Positions 6,175 to 15,109 of a stretch of DNA of 64,000 nt are shown here, piece by piece; position 1 is the stretch's first letter, and each line of letters begins with the position of its first letter. Origin of the DNA: Ignavibacteriota bacterium (GTDB lineage: Bacteria; Bacteroidota; Ignavibacteria; Tepidaquicellales; Tepidaquicellaceae); assembly GCA_016218085.1 (NCBI GenBank), contig JACREY010000012.1, forward strand, positions 372,001 through 436,000, written 5' to 3'. The position numbers and the translations under genes were made by a program. Below the pieces are notes generated by a model, which did no database searches, had not been told where the DNA came from, and worked only from the letters and a program-made list of their open reading frames with translations.

Positions 6175-8607
6175 ATGTCAAAACACATTAAAGCAGTAAA
6201 GCAGGCGGCAAAGCCGGAAGCATTGAAGAACGAATACTTTGCGGGGATATTTTTAATATCTCTAGCAACACTTCTTCTTGAGTTTTCGATGACACGGGTA
6301 CTTTCTGTTTCGCTCTGGTATCATTTTGCATTTATGATTATCAGCGTTGCACTGCTCGGATTCGGTGTAAGCGGCATAGTGTTCACAATGAGTAAAAAAC
6401 TTAAAGGCATTAAAACCGATAAACTTCTTGCTTTGCTTTCAATGTGTTTTGGTATCAGTGTTATAGCGGGTTTTCTGGTAATTAATCTTATTCCTTTCGA
6501 TCCGTTCAGTTTGTTTTCGGATTCGATGCAGTTTTTGTATATGCCTGTGTATTATCTGCTTATCACGATACCGTTTTTCTTTGCAGGATTAATTATTTCA
6601 ATACTTCTTTCGAAGTTCAAAAAAGATGTTTCGAAATTATATTTCTATGATTTGCTGGGTGCGGGGCTTTCCTGCTTTGCGTTCGTTCTTTTGATGCCTT
6701 CATTCGGAGGGAATGGCATAATGACCTTTATTGCGGCATTTGGATTTATTGCCTCAATGATATTCGGATTTAAGAATCATAAAGTGATAGCGGTTATTTC
6801 CTTTGTTCTGATGGGCATTGGATTTTCTTTTTTAATTGACAGGGATAACAGGCTTCCGATAAGAGTTACCGAAAATAAGATTTTTGGTAATTATATTAAA
6901 TCAAGACCCGACCTTAATGTGTTCTCAGGGTGGAATACAATTTCAAAAATTGATGTGTTAAAGGAAGAAGAACCTTCTTCCGACGGTTATGATATTCAAA
7001 TGGCTTTTATAGATGAAGGAAATGCTTCGACCAATATTCCAAATGTCAAAAAATTTCCCCTTCTGAACAAGCCTGCGGACGCATCCAACCTGGCTTTCGC
7101 CTGCGGCAAGGATTCAATCGACAGGGTATTTGTGCTCGGTTCCGGGGGTGGCGGAGAAATTCTTGTCAGTTTATATCACAATGCAAACGAAGTAATCGGA
7201 GTGGAGATTAACGGTTTACTTAATGACTTAATCAGCAATAAACTTACATACTGGACAGGTCCTTTAATCAAAAACAACAAGCAGGTAAAACTCATTACCG
7301 ATGATGCGCGCTCGGTTATCAGAAGCGATAAAATTCTGAATGATGTAATTATTTCCGCTCACACAATTTCCTCTTCTGCCGTTTCAAGCGGAGCTATGAG
7401 CATGGTGGAAAATTACATAATGACAAAGGAAGCAGTAAAAGATTACCTGACACATCTGAAAAACGACGGGGTGATTTACATATCAAGGCCGGAGACTCAG
7501 GTGCCGAAGCTGATATCCACTTTCAAACTTGCAGGGAAAGAGCTGTACGGCAAGGATGATAAAAGAAATTTCATTGTTTTCAAAAGACCGCTTAACTCTT
7601 TTGAGGAAAGCAAGAGTTTCATGGCAGGTGTGGTTTATAAGAAAAACGGTTTCAATGATATAGATGTAATGAATATGAGATATGAAGCTTCGAATTTAAA
7701 TCTCGATATCGATTACGACCCGATGGCAAATCAGGAAGGTATGTACAGGGATTTGATAGAATCAAACGATATAGAGAATTTAATAAAAGGGAAACCAAAC
7801 CTGATTCCCGCAACTGACGACAAACCCTTCTTCGATGACAATTTTGGATTCGGCAATTTCAACTGGTCGGATATCAGGGAAATTTATTCCCAAAACGACA
7901 AGGCAATACTTGCCCTGAAAGACAAGCCCGTTGCAGAAGTCACCCTGCTTACCCTGCTGTTTCAGATTTTATTTGTTTCACTGTTGCTGCTTATTGTTCC
8001 GTTTGTTTTTATGAAAAAGGAAACTGAGAACAGGTTTGAAAAAAAATATCTTGTATATTTTGCCTTGCTCGGGCTTGGATATATAATGCTGCAGGTTTCT
8101 ATGATTCAGAAATTCACTCTCTTTCTCGGTCAGCCGGTTTATACAATGCTGACTGTAATATCGACAATGCTGGTGGCATCCGGTATTGGCAGCAGGTATT
8201 CGGGAAAAATCGATGCGAAGAAAGATAAGAATAAGATTACAGCGGTTTTTATTATTATAGGAGTGTATGCAATTCTTCTCGGATTGCTAAGCCCTTTATT
8301 GTTTTCTGCATTATCTGGTTCGGGGATTTTTTTCAGGATAATTGTATCAGTCGTGCTAATTTTTCCTCTAGGATTTTTTATGGGAATGCCGTTCCCGCTG
8401 GGGCTGTCTCTTATAGGAGATACAGAGAGCAATTATATACCGTTTGCGTGGGCAGTCAACGGTTTCTTTTCCGTCATAGGTACTGTAATAACAATGATTT
8501 TGGCAATGATAATCGGGTTTAAATTTATTTTCATTATCACGGGAATATTATATTTAACTGCACTGTATTTTCTGACCTTAAGATTAAAAAGAATTTACTT
8601 ATATTAG
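6175..8607 (+). CDS. membrane protein with internal spermidine-synthase-like domain
   Basis: An 810-residue fusion of transmembrane segments and a Rossmann methyltransferase-like domain. Six or so hydrophobic helices occupy residues about 24-225, opening with 'ISLATLLLEFSMTRVLSVSLWYHFAFM', the usual start of this family. A soluble middle part contains 'VFVLGSGGGGEILVSLY' and 'NEVIGVEINGLLNDL', matching the nucleotide-binding core of spermidine/spermine synthases. A second membrane block of about six helices fills residues 590-805. Family members are annotated as spermidine-synthase-like but their substrate is unproven; polyamine synthesis should not be assumed. A purine-rich 'GAGGAAAG' precedes the ATG. 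It is the first gene downstream of the REP/RAYT island. Confidence 0.75.
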   Translation: MSKHIKAVKQAAKPEALKNEYFAGIFLISLATLLLEFSMTRVLSVSLWYHFAFMIISVALLGFGVSGIVFTMSKKLKGIKTDKLLALLSMCFGISVIAGFLVINLIPFDPFSLFSDSMQFLYMPVYYLLITIPFFFAGLIISILLSKFKKDVSKLYFYDLLGAGLSCFAFVLLMPSFGGNGIMTFIAAFGFIASMIFGFKNHKVIAVISFVLMGIGFSFLIDRDNRLPIRVTENKIFGNYIKSRPDLNVFSGWNTISKIDVLKEEEPSSDGYDIQMAFIDEGNASTNIPNVKKFPLLNKPADASNLAFACGKDSIDRVFVLGSGGGGEILVSLYHNANEVIGVEINGLLNDLISNKLTYWTGPLIKNNKQVKLITDDARSVIRSDKILNDVIISAHTISSSAVSSGAMSMVENYIMTKEAVKDYLTHLKNDGVIYISRPETQVPKLISTFKLAGKELYGKDDKRNFIVFKRPLNSFEESKSFMAGVVYKKNGFNDIDVMNMRYEASNLNLDIDYDPMANQEGMYRDLIESNDIENLIKGKPNLIPATDDKPFFDDNFGFGNFNWSDIREIYSQNDKAILALKDKPVAEVTLLTLLFQILFVSLLLLIVPFVFMKKETENRFEKKYLVYFALLGLGYIMLQVSMIQKFTLFLGQPVYTMLTVISTMLVASGIGSRYSGKIDAKKDKNKITAVFIIIGVYAILLGLLSPLLFSALSGSGIFFRIIVSVVLIFPLGFFMGMPFPLGLSLIGDTESNYIPFAWAVNGFFSVIGTVITMILAMIIGFKFIFIITGILYLTALYFLTLRLKRIYLY

Positions 8608-8642
8608 TACGATTTTATTACAATTCATTAAAAATTTTACAT

Positions 8643-9962
8643 ATGTCAGAAGATCATTATCACAAAAAAACGCTGGCTATTCTTGTGGGAGGAGGTCCTG
8701 CTCCGGGAATAAACGGTGTAATCAGGTCTGTTACGATTGAAGCGATTAATTCAGGTCTGAACGTAATCGGAATTTATGACGGTTTCGAATATCTGAGCAA
8801 GGGTGACTCAAGCCATACAATCGAACTGAGAATAGAGGATGTTTCACGTATTCATTACAGCGGCGGAAGCATTTTACATACTTCAAGGGTAAATCCCGCA
8901 AAGAGCAAGGAAATGCTCGATGCAGCAATGAAGGCATTAACGCAGTTATCCGTTGATTATCTTGTAACAATCGGTGGAGACGATACTGCAACAAGCGCTT
9001 CTAAAATTGACCAGCTTGCAGCAGGTCAGATTCAGGTCGCTCACGTTCCAAAAACAATTGACAACGATTTACCGCTTCCCGGAAATATGCCTACATTCGG
9101 ATACCAGACGGCAAGGGATTTCGGTTTTCATATTGTACAGTCACTGATGGTTGATGCTGCAACAACGAGGCGCTGGTACTACGTTGTAACAATGGGCCGC
9201 AAGGCCGGACATCTTGCCCTTGGTATAGGCAAAGCGGCAGGTGCTACGCTTACGATTATCGGAGAGGAATTCCGCGATACTACAATCAGTTTCGAAACAG
9301 TTTGCGATATACTCGAAGCTTCGATAATAAAAAGAATGGCTCAGGGAAGCAATTACGGAATTGCAGTTCTTGCAGAAGGAATAATAACAAGAATAGACCA
9401 GGAGGAACTCAGAAATCATCCGTATGTAAACCTGGAAAAGGATTTGCACGGACACATCAGGCTTTCTGAAATAGATATTGGAAGAATAACAAAGGATGAA
9501 GTGAGAAGGAGACTCCGCGAAAGAGGAATAAATGTTACGATAGTAAACAAGGATATCGGATATGAATTAAGGTGCGCATCACCCATTCCTTATGACTGCG
9601 AGTACACGCAGGATCTGGGATATGCAGCTGTCAGGTACCTTTTATCCGGAAATTCAGGAGCTATAGTTACAGTTGACAAGGGACAGCTGATTCCCATTAA
9701 ATTCAAAGATATTATCAATAAAGACGGCAGAATAAATACAAGGGAAGTGGACGTTGATTCTGACAGCTATCAGGTTGCAAGAAAATACATGATCAGGCTG
9801 GAAAAGCTGGACTTCGAAGAGCTGAAGAACGTAGCAAGATATGCTTTGATAGGGAATATGAAGACGGAAGAATTCATTGACAGATTCCAGTATCTTACCA
9901 ATGATCCACCGGTGAAAGAAAGAAAAGAGCACAAAGAAGAAAAAGCCAAAAGCAAGAAATAA
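8643..9962 (+). CDS. 6-phosphofructokinase, PPi-type active site
   Basis: A 439-residue PFK-family enzyme phosphorylating fructose 6-phosphate in glycolysis. The N-terminal loop is 'GGGPAPGINGVI'. The donor-site motif reads 'GGDD' (residues 111-114) and the catalytic loop 'PKTIDND' (136-142). In this family Asp at the fourth position of GGDx together with Lys at the position held by Gly in E. coli PfkA is the established signature of pyrophosphate dependence, so a reversible PPi-PFK is the best reading. The C terminus has an extra charged tail (residues 425-439, Lys/Glu rich). A rho-independent terminator follows immediately, separating it from the second PFK gene. ATP use cannot be excluded without assay. 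Confidence 0.85.
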   Translation: MSEDHYHKKTLAILVGGGPAPGINGVIRSVTIEAINSGLNVIGIYDGFEYLSKGDSSHTIELRIEDVSRIHYSGGSILHTSRVNPAKSKEMLDAAMKALTQLSVDYLVTIGGDDTATSASKIDQLAAGQIQVAHVPKTIDNDLPLPGNMPTFGYQTARDFGFHIVQSLMVDAATTRRWYYVVTMGRKAGHLALGIGKAAGATLTIIGEEFRDTTISFETVCDILEASIIKRMAQGSNYGIAVLAEGIITRIDQEELRNHPYVNLEKDLHGHIRLSEIDIGRITKDEVRRRLRERGINVTIVNKDIGYELRCASPIPYDCEYTQDLGYAAVRYLLSGNSGAIVTVDKGQLIPIKFKDIINKDGRINTREVDVDSDSYQVARKYMIRLEKLDFEELKNVARYALIGNMKTEEFIDRFQYLTNDPPVKERKEHKEEKAKSKK

Positions 9963-9970
9963 ATAATTTC

Positions 9971-10031
9971 ATTTCGTTCCTGATTGAATAAAAAATCCTG
10001 AATAAGGCAGTCGGGAACGAAATATTTTTTT
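9971..10031 (+). terminator. rho-independent terminator after the first PFK gene
   Basis: Arms ATTTCGTTCC (9971-9980) and GGAACGAAAT (10014-10023) pair perfectly, can extend by three more pairs inward, and are followed by A and seven T residues (10025-10031). It begins 8 bp after the stop codon and ends 25 bp before the second PFK start, so the two genes are likely transcribed separately. Confidence 0.75.
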
Positions 10032-10056
10032 ATACACAAAATAATCAGCAGTAATT

Positions 10057-11088
10057 ATGAAAATCGGAGTATTAACAAGCGGCGGCGACTGTCCGGGGCT
10101 TAACGCGGTTATCCGCGCAATAGCAAGAAAGGCAGACCAGTTCGGATATGAAACCATAGGCATAATGAACGGCTGGAAAGGGATATTCGACGAAAGCTAC
10201 AAACCCCTGTCGCTTGCAAACGTTGCCGGAATAATCAATCGCGGCGGAACGATTCTCGGCACGTCGAGATTTTCCCCGTTCGAGCAGAAAAGCGGAAAGG
10301 ATACTCTACTTCATAAAATATCGAGGGAAGGCTTCGATGCAATAATATCAATCGGCGGAGAAGGCTCGATGCACATAGCTCAGCTTGCCCACGAAGCGGG
10401 AATCAATGTAATAGGCGTTCCGAAAACAATCGATAATGATATAAGCGGTACTGACTATACTTTCGGATTCGATACTGCAGTTGGGATTGCAACAGAAGCC
10501 ATCGACAGGCTGCACACAACGGCGGAATCCCATCACAGGATTATGGTCCTCGAAGTAATGGGAAGGCATGCAGGCTGGATTGCACTGTATTCGGGTATTG
10601 CAGGCGGTGCGGATGTTGTAATAATACCGGAAAAGAAAACCAAGATTTCCGAAATAGTCGACGTGCTGAAAAGCCGATATAAAAGAGGAAAACTTTTCTC
10701 CATAGTTGTTGTCGCTGAAGGCGCGCAGTTTCTGGAAAAAGAACTAAAGCCGAAAAAAGACAGTAAAAAACTGGATGACTTCGGGCGTGAAAGGCTTGGC
10801 GGTATCAGTTATTACCTCGCAGAAGAAATCGAAAAGCGCACGGGTTTCGAAACGCGTGCAACTATTTTAGGATACATTCAGCGCGGCGGGATGCCTTCTG
10901 CATTCGACAGGATACTAGGAACTAGATTTGGCATCTATGCTGTTGAAATGGTCAAGGCAGGGAAGTTCGGCAGGATGGCAGCTTTGCAGTCGAACGAAAT
11001 TACTGATATTCCCATTAAGGAAGCAATCGGAAAACTTAAAACGGTTGATCCAGAACAATACAAAGTCGCACAGGTTTTCTTTAAATAA
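10057..11088 (+). CDS. 6-phosphofructokinase, ATP-type donor site
   Basis: A 343-residue PFK with the short length of bacterial and actinobacterial-like enzymes. It begins 'MKIGVLTSGGDCPGLNAVIRA'. The donor motif is 'GGEG' (100-103), with Gly at the position that decides for ATP, while the catalytic loop is 'PKTIDND' (122-128) with Lys. This Gly/Lys combination is known from ATP-dependent group III PFKs such as that of Streptomyces, whereas PPi enzymes of that group have GGED. Irreversible ATP-dependent glycolytic flux is therefore inferred, complementing the PPi-type enzyme encoded just upstream. The gene has its own leader after a terminator, and 12 bp separate it from the permease gene downstream. 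Confidence 0.85.
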   Translation: MKIGVLTSGGDCPGLNAVIRAIARKADQFGYETIGIMNGWKGIFDESYKPLSLANVAGIINRGGTILGTSRFSPFEQKSGKDTLLHKISREGFDAIISIGGEGSMHIAQLAHEAGINVIGVPKTIDNDISGTDYTFGFDTAVGIATEAIDRLHTTAESHHRIMVLEVMGRHAGWIALYSGIAGGADVVIIPEKKTKISEIVDVLKSRYKRGKLFSIVVVAEGAQFLEKELKPKKDSKKLDDFGRERLGGISYYLAEEIEKRTGFETRATILGYIQRGGMPSAFDRILGTRFGIYAVEMVKAGKFGRMAALQSNEITDIPIKEAIGKLKTVDPEQYKVAQVFFK

Positions 11089-11100
11089 ATATAATTTCTG

Positions 11101-12540
11101 TTGGACCATAACAAACACTCTCACACGGTACATTCCAGCGGACTGCTTACCAGGCTTGGAATGTTTACGGCTTTAATGATTGTTATCAGCTCTATGATAG
11201 GCTCGGGTGTTTTCAAGAAAATTGCACCAATGTCAACCGAGCTCGGCTCTCCTGGTCTTGTTCTGCTCTGCTGGCTGATTCCCGGTATAATCACACTTTT
11301 CGGCGCCGCTACCAATGCTGAAATTGCAGGGCTTATTGCCGAACCAGGCGGACAATATGTATATTTCAAAAAGATGTACGGAAAAGCATTTGCTTTTCTA
11401 TACGGCTGGTCGTGCTTCTCTGTTATCCAGTCTGCTTCTATTGCTTCCATTGCCTATGTTTTTTCGGAATCAGTTAATGCGGTAATTCCTTTGCCTCACC
11501 TGCCGGAACATATCGAAAATATTTCGGTGTTCGGAATTTTCATGCCGTTCGAGGGATTCGGAGTAAAAGCACTCACGATTTTCACGCTCATATTTCTTAC
11601 ATCTGCAAATTATTTCGGAGTGGTATTCGGCGGCTCAATTACGAATATTTTTACAGTCCTCAAAGTAATCGGAATATTTGCAATTATAATATTGGGACTC
11701 ACCATCAGCGGAGGAAGTGTTTCCAATGCAACCCCGATGTTCGAGCAATCCGGATTTCAATACGGCTCGCAGATGGGCTTGTTCGGCGCAATGTTCGCCG
11801 CAATGCTCGGGGCATTCTGGGCTTATGACGGCTGGAACAATATCGGCTACCTGGGCGGAGAAATAAAAGACCCGAAAAAAATAATTCCGCGCTCATTATA
11901 CGGCGGTGTAATAATTGTCATTTTGATTTACCTGACCGTGAATTTTGCGTACCAGTTCGTAATGCCTGTTGATGAGATAATAAATGTTGCAAAAACCCCG
12001 CACAGTATAATCGCTATCGAAGTTCTGAGGAAATTCCTCGGAACCTACGGCGCGCTTTTCATCTCAATATTGATTATGGTTTCGACATTCGGAACGACTA
12101 ACGGTACGATACTCGCATCGTCGAGAATTTATTTTGCGATGGCTAAGGATAAATTGTTTTTCCTGAATGCAGGCAAGCATCATTCAAAGTACAGAACTCC
12201 TCACGTTTCTTTGCTTATCCAGTGCGCATGGGCTTCGATGCTCGTGCTTTCGGGCTCGTTCGACCAGCTGACCGATATGCTTCTATTTGCGGCATTTATA
12301 TTTTACGGAATGGGTGCATTCGGAGTGTTCGTGCTGAGAAAGAAAATGAAGGACGAACCGAGACCTTATAAAGTATTCTGGTATCCTGTCGTGCCTGCGA
12401 TTTTCGTGCTGTTCAGCTTTGTGCTTGTAGTCGTAACGATTATACAGAATCCGCGTGATGCAGGAATAGGTCTTGCTTTGATATTAATAGGTATTCCTTT
12501 CTATTTATTCTGGAACAGGAAGACGAAAGCGGAATTATAA
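11101..12540 (+). CDS. APC-superfamily amino acid permease
   Basis: A 479-residue membrane transporter with about 12 helices, expected to import or exchange amino acids. The first helix contains 'SSMIGSGVFKK', the conserved APC substrate-backbone-binding Gly-rich turn. 'EIAGLIAEPGGQYVYFKKMYG' (TM2-TM3) and 'FWAYDGWNNIGYLGGEIKDPKK' near residues 238-260 are also typical of LAT/YjeH-like permeases. I use the TTG at 11101, which gives the short cytoplasmic N terminus with a His-rich stretch; the next in-frame ATG at 11161 would start inside TM1. Substrate unknown. It may be cotranscribed with the PFK gene 12 bp upstream. Confidence 0.8.
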   Translation: MDHNKHSHTVHSSGLLTRLGMFTALMIVISSMIGSGVFKKIAPMSTELGSPGLVLLCWLIPGIITLFGAATNAEIAGLIAEPGGQYVYFKKMYGKAFAFLYGWSCFSVIQSASIASIAYVFSESVNAVIPLPHLPEHIENISVFGIFMPFEGFGVKALTIFTLIFLTSANYFGVVFGGSITNIFTVLKVIGIFAIIILGLTISGGSVSNATPMFEQSGFQYGSQMGLFGAMFAAMLGAFWAYDGWNNIGYLGGEIKDPKKIIPRSLYGGVIIVILIYLTVNFAYQFVMPVDEIINVAKTPHSIIAIEVLRKFLGTYGALFISILIMVSTFGTTNGTILASSRIYFAMAKDKLFFLNAGKHHSKYRTPHVSLLIQCAWASMLVLSGSFDQLTDMLLFAAFIFYGMGAFGVFVLRKKMKDEPRPYKVFWYPVVPAIFVLFSFVLVVVTIIQNPRDAGIGLALILIGIPFYLFWNRKTKAEL

Positions 12541-12549
12541 TAAAATATA

Positions 12550-13497
12550 TTATTTAAACGTTTCTATTCCTTCTTTGTAGTTTTTAAATTTGAGAGCCGG
12601 CAGCAATTCGGCTCTCATTTTTTTAGTATCACCGTAATACGATGACATGCCTATCTTAATAAAATCTTTTGTAAGCGGACTTCTCGTGCCGAAAAGTTTT
12701 GAAAACAGTTCGAATACTTCTGCCGCAAACATTATCAGCCCGACGGGCATTCTCCAGGGTTTGTGATAGCCCCTGTATTCAGCAATGTCATCGAAGAATT
12801 CCTGAAGCGTTTGCCTGCCTTCGTCGCCGATATTATATATTCCCCTGATGTTTTCTTTTGTGATTGCATTCTTGGTTGATTCAAGAAAATCAATAGTAGA
12901 AATTAGATGAATGTGTGTTGGTTTTTTCCATATGCCGAGCAGGTAATATTTTGCGAACCACAGAGCGGCATCAATCATAAGAATTCCTTTGCTGTAAACC
13001 ATTCCTACTCTTAATGATACGGCTTCATAACCTTTTCCCTTGCCGAAAAGAAGTTTTTCCTCTTCGAGTCTTGTCCGTGCGTGAACAGATGAAGGCACAC
13101 CGTCCAGCCTGTCTGTTGAAGGCATTTCGGGTGTTGTTTCCCCCTCTACATGCGGAAAACTAATAAGAATTATTCTTTTTACTTTATGCTCGATTGCTTT
13201 TTCCAGCAAATTGCTGAAATACTGCGTGTTGGTTAAGGGTAAAAATTTTTCAGGATTGCTTTTAAAAAGTATCCCTGCTAAGTGCACGATGACATCCACG
13301 CCTTCAAGAGATTTATCAAGGGTTTCTTTCTTCGACAAATCCGCTTTGAATATTTTCACGTTTGATTTTTCACTGAGACTGCTGTCAACTTTTTTATTGT
13401 GAATCATCAGATGCAGATTCAAATCTGAGTCTTTCAAGTGCTGAGCCAGCAGTCCACCGAGATTTCCCGCGGCTCCGGTTATTAATACAGTTTTCAT
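12550..13497 (-). CDS. extended SDR / NAD(P)-binding epimerase-like protein with altered active site
   Basis: This 315-residue protein starts 'MKTVLITGAAGNLGG', a GxxGxxG dinucleotide-binding turn (Gly8, Gly11, Gly14), followed by Asp53 and 'VIVHLAG' as in extended SDRs. At the place of the catalytic YxxxK motif the sequence reads 'HARTR' (139-143), so both Tyr and Lys are replaced; classical epimerase or dehydratase chemistry is doubtful. It could act as a redox sensor, a chaperone-like NmrA-type protein, or use other residues. It converges on the permease gene with a 9-bp gap and is divergent from the histidine kinase gene, with a stem-loop in the shared promoter region. Confidence 0.7.
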   Translation of the reverse strand: MKTVLITGAAGNLGGLLAQHLKDSDLNLHLMIHNKKVDSSLSEKSNVKIFKADLSKKETLDKSLEGVDVIVHLAGILFKSNPEKFLPLTNTQYFSNLLEKAIEHKVKRIILISFPHVEGETTPEMPSTDRLDGVPSSVHARTRLEEEKLLFGKGKGYEAVSLRVGMVYSKGILMIDAALWFAKYYLLGIWKKPTHIHLISTIDFLESTKNAITKENIRGIYNIGDEGRQTLQEFFDDIAEYRGYHKPWRMPVGLIMFAAEVFELFSKLFGTRSPLTKDFIKIGMSSYYGDTKKMRAELLPALKFKNYKEGIETFK

Positions 13498-13527
13498 AAA
13501 TTGGTTAATAAAATCTAAAACAAATAA

Positions 13528-13569
13528 AGATGAATTAGAATTTCTGATTTTAAGAAAATCAATTCATCT
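13528..13569. promoter_or_regulatory. interrupted dyad in divergent promoter region
   Basis: Outer arms AGATGAATT (13528-13536) and AATTCATCT (13561-13569) and inner arms TGATTTT (13545-13551) and AAAATCA (13555-13561) form one long, one-sidedly bulged stem in the 116 bp between the divergent SDR and histidine kinase genes. It could be an operator for both promoters or a leader hairpin. The symmetry is visible; the role is a guess. Confidence 0.4.
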
Positions 13570-13613
13570 TGAATATTTTAATTCTTTCACTTATGTTTTT
13601 GTAAATTTTATTT

Positions 13614-14456
13614 ATGAGGAAATCTTCTTTCAGGTGGATATATCTGCTGATTTTACTTTTCATTGCAGCGGATTTTTATTTCCAGCTCAGGTTTTCTCCG
13701 GTACCCTTCTGGCAGTCTGACTGGTTTCTATGGCGGGTGCTGGTTCTGCTTATAATTCTATTTGCACTGATGCTTTATTTTGCAATCAAGCATTTTCATA
13801 ATATCGATATCGAGAAGCAAAAATTAATTAACAAATTCATAAACCAGCAGGACGAAAGCTACCGCCGAATTGCATCAGAACTGCACGATTCAATCGGGCA
13901 GAACCTTATTGTGCTTAATAATGAAATCCTGAAAGTATCGAATTCGTATCCTGCCGACTCGCCTGAGTTCGGGGAACTGAATAAAATGAATATCCTGCTT
14001 ACCGAATCTGTTGATGAACTGAGAAATATATCCTCTGCAATATTTCCGAATAAAATTGAAAAGCTCGGACTGAAAAAAGCCATCGAGTCAATGGCAGAAA
14101 GCGCATTCGAATCTTCGGGCATTCAGCTTTCTTTCTCGGCAGGTAATATTGACGGAATATTCGGAAATACAATTGAGCTGAATGTTTTCAGGATTATTCA
14201 GGAATGCATAAATAACATTCTCAAGCATTCCGAATCATCACAGGCGGGAATCAGCGTACATTTTATTTCAGGAAATCTTGTCATCGAAGTAACCGATAAC
14301 GGCAAGGGTTTTGACACGAAGAATATCCCGGAGAAGCACGGACTCGGGCTCGATAATATCAGGAACAGAACAATTTACTGCGGCGGGAGTATAAGAATTG
14401 ATTCAAAACCCGGGAAAGGAACAAAAATTAAAATTTTAATTCCATCAAGGATATGA
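13614..14456 (+). CDS. membrane sensor histidine kinase, HisKA_3/NarX-LiaS type
   Basis: A 280-residue kinase with two transmembrane helices (about 7-23 and 39-58) enclosing only a short external loop, so it probably senses a membrane signal or works through a partner. The phosphoacceptor is His91 in 'IASELHDSIGQNL', the HisKA_3 motif. The C-terminal ATPase has 'NNILKHS' (N box), 'VTDNGKGFD' (G1) and 'HGLGLDNIRNR' (G2). The stop overlaps the response regulator start in ATGA, so the pair is translationally coupled. The ligand is unknown. The promoter region is shared with the divergent SDR gene. Confidence 0.9.
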   Translation: MRKSSFRWIYLLILLFIAADFYFQLRFSPVPFWQSDWFLWRVLVLLIILFALMLYFAIKHFHNIDIEKQKLINKFINQQDESYRRIASELHDSIGQNLIVLNNEILKVSNSYPADSPEFGELNKMNILLTESVDELRNISSAIFPNKIEKLGLKKAIESMAESAFESSGIQLSFSAGNIDGIFGNTIELNVFRIIQECINNILKHSESSQAGISVHFISGNLVIEVTDNGKGFDTKNIPEKHGLGLDNIRNRTIYCGGSIRIDSKPGKGTKIKILIPSRI

Positions 14457-15109
14457 GTAAAGATAAGATAAAAATAATAGTTGCTGACGACCATCCGATT
14501 TTCAGAAGCGGGCTGGTGACTGCCATCGGAAGATGCGCTGAATATGAGATAGCAGGTGAATCTGAAAACGGAAAAGATGCGCTCGGACTTATCAAATCTC
14601 TAAAACCCGATATCGCAATTCTCGATATCAATATGCCCGGAATGAACGGGCTGGAAGTTACAAAAGCAGTAAATAAGGAAAAACTTCCGGTTAAAATAAT
14701 TATCCTGACGATGTACAAGGACGAAGATTATTTCAGCGAAGCAATTAACCTGAATGTATGCGCCTATGTCTTGAAAGATGCGGCTACCAATGAAATCATT
14801 AAGTGCCTCGAAGAAGTTTCGGAAGGGGAATATTTTTTCAGTACGGGCGTGCTTAATTATCTCGTAAAAAGAAAAACTAAAAAGAGTTCACTTGAAAAAG
14901 AGAACCCCGGACTGAAAGACCTTACGGCTGCTGAAAAGCAGGTGCTACTTAAAGTTGCAGAGAATAAAACCAGCAGGGAAATTGCGGAAGAGCTTTTCAT
15001 CAGCCACCGCACAGTTCAGAACCACCGCAATAACATTTGCACAAAATTAAATCTCAAAGGATACAATAAGCTTTTGCAGTTTGCAATATTTAATAAGAAT
15101 CTGCTATAA
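14453..15109 (+). CDS. response regulator, NarL/LuxR family
   Basis: A 218-residue DNA-binding response regulator, partner of the overlapping kinase gene. The receiver domain has the acidic pair in 'VADDHP' (Asp12, Asp13), phosphoacceptor Asp58 in 'IAILDINMPGMNG', the Thr switch in 'IILTMY' and the Lys in 'VLKDAA'. The C-terminal LuxR-type helix-turn-helix runs from 'LTAAEKQVLLKVAENKTSREIAEELF' through 'SHRTVQNHRNNI' (about residues 155-200). Its targets are not evident; the adjacent divergent gene and its dyad are candidates. The 3' end overlaps the convergent gene at 15104 by 6 bp. Confidence 0.9.
   Translation: MSKDKIKIIVADDHPIFRSGLVTAIGRCAEYEIAGESENGKDALGLIKSLKPDIAILDINMPGMNGLEVTKAVNKEKLPVKIIILTMYKDEDYFSEAINLNVCAYVLKDAATNEIIKCLEEVSEGEYFFSTGVLNYLVKRKTKKSSLEKENPGLKDLTAAEKQVLLKVAENKTSREIAEELFISHRTVQNHRNNICTKLNLKGYNKLLQFAIFNKNLL

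Noticed and set aside
9141-9455. Minus-strand ORF of 104 codons inside the first PFK gene
   Set aside because: Shadow of a well-supported PFK coding sequence; no start context or recognisable domain.
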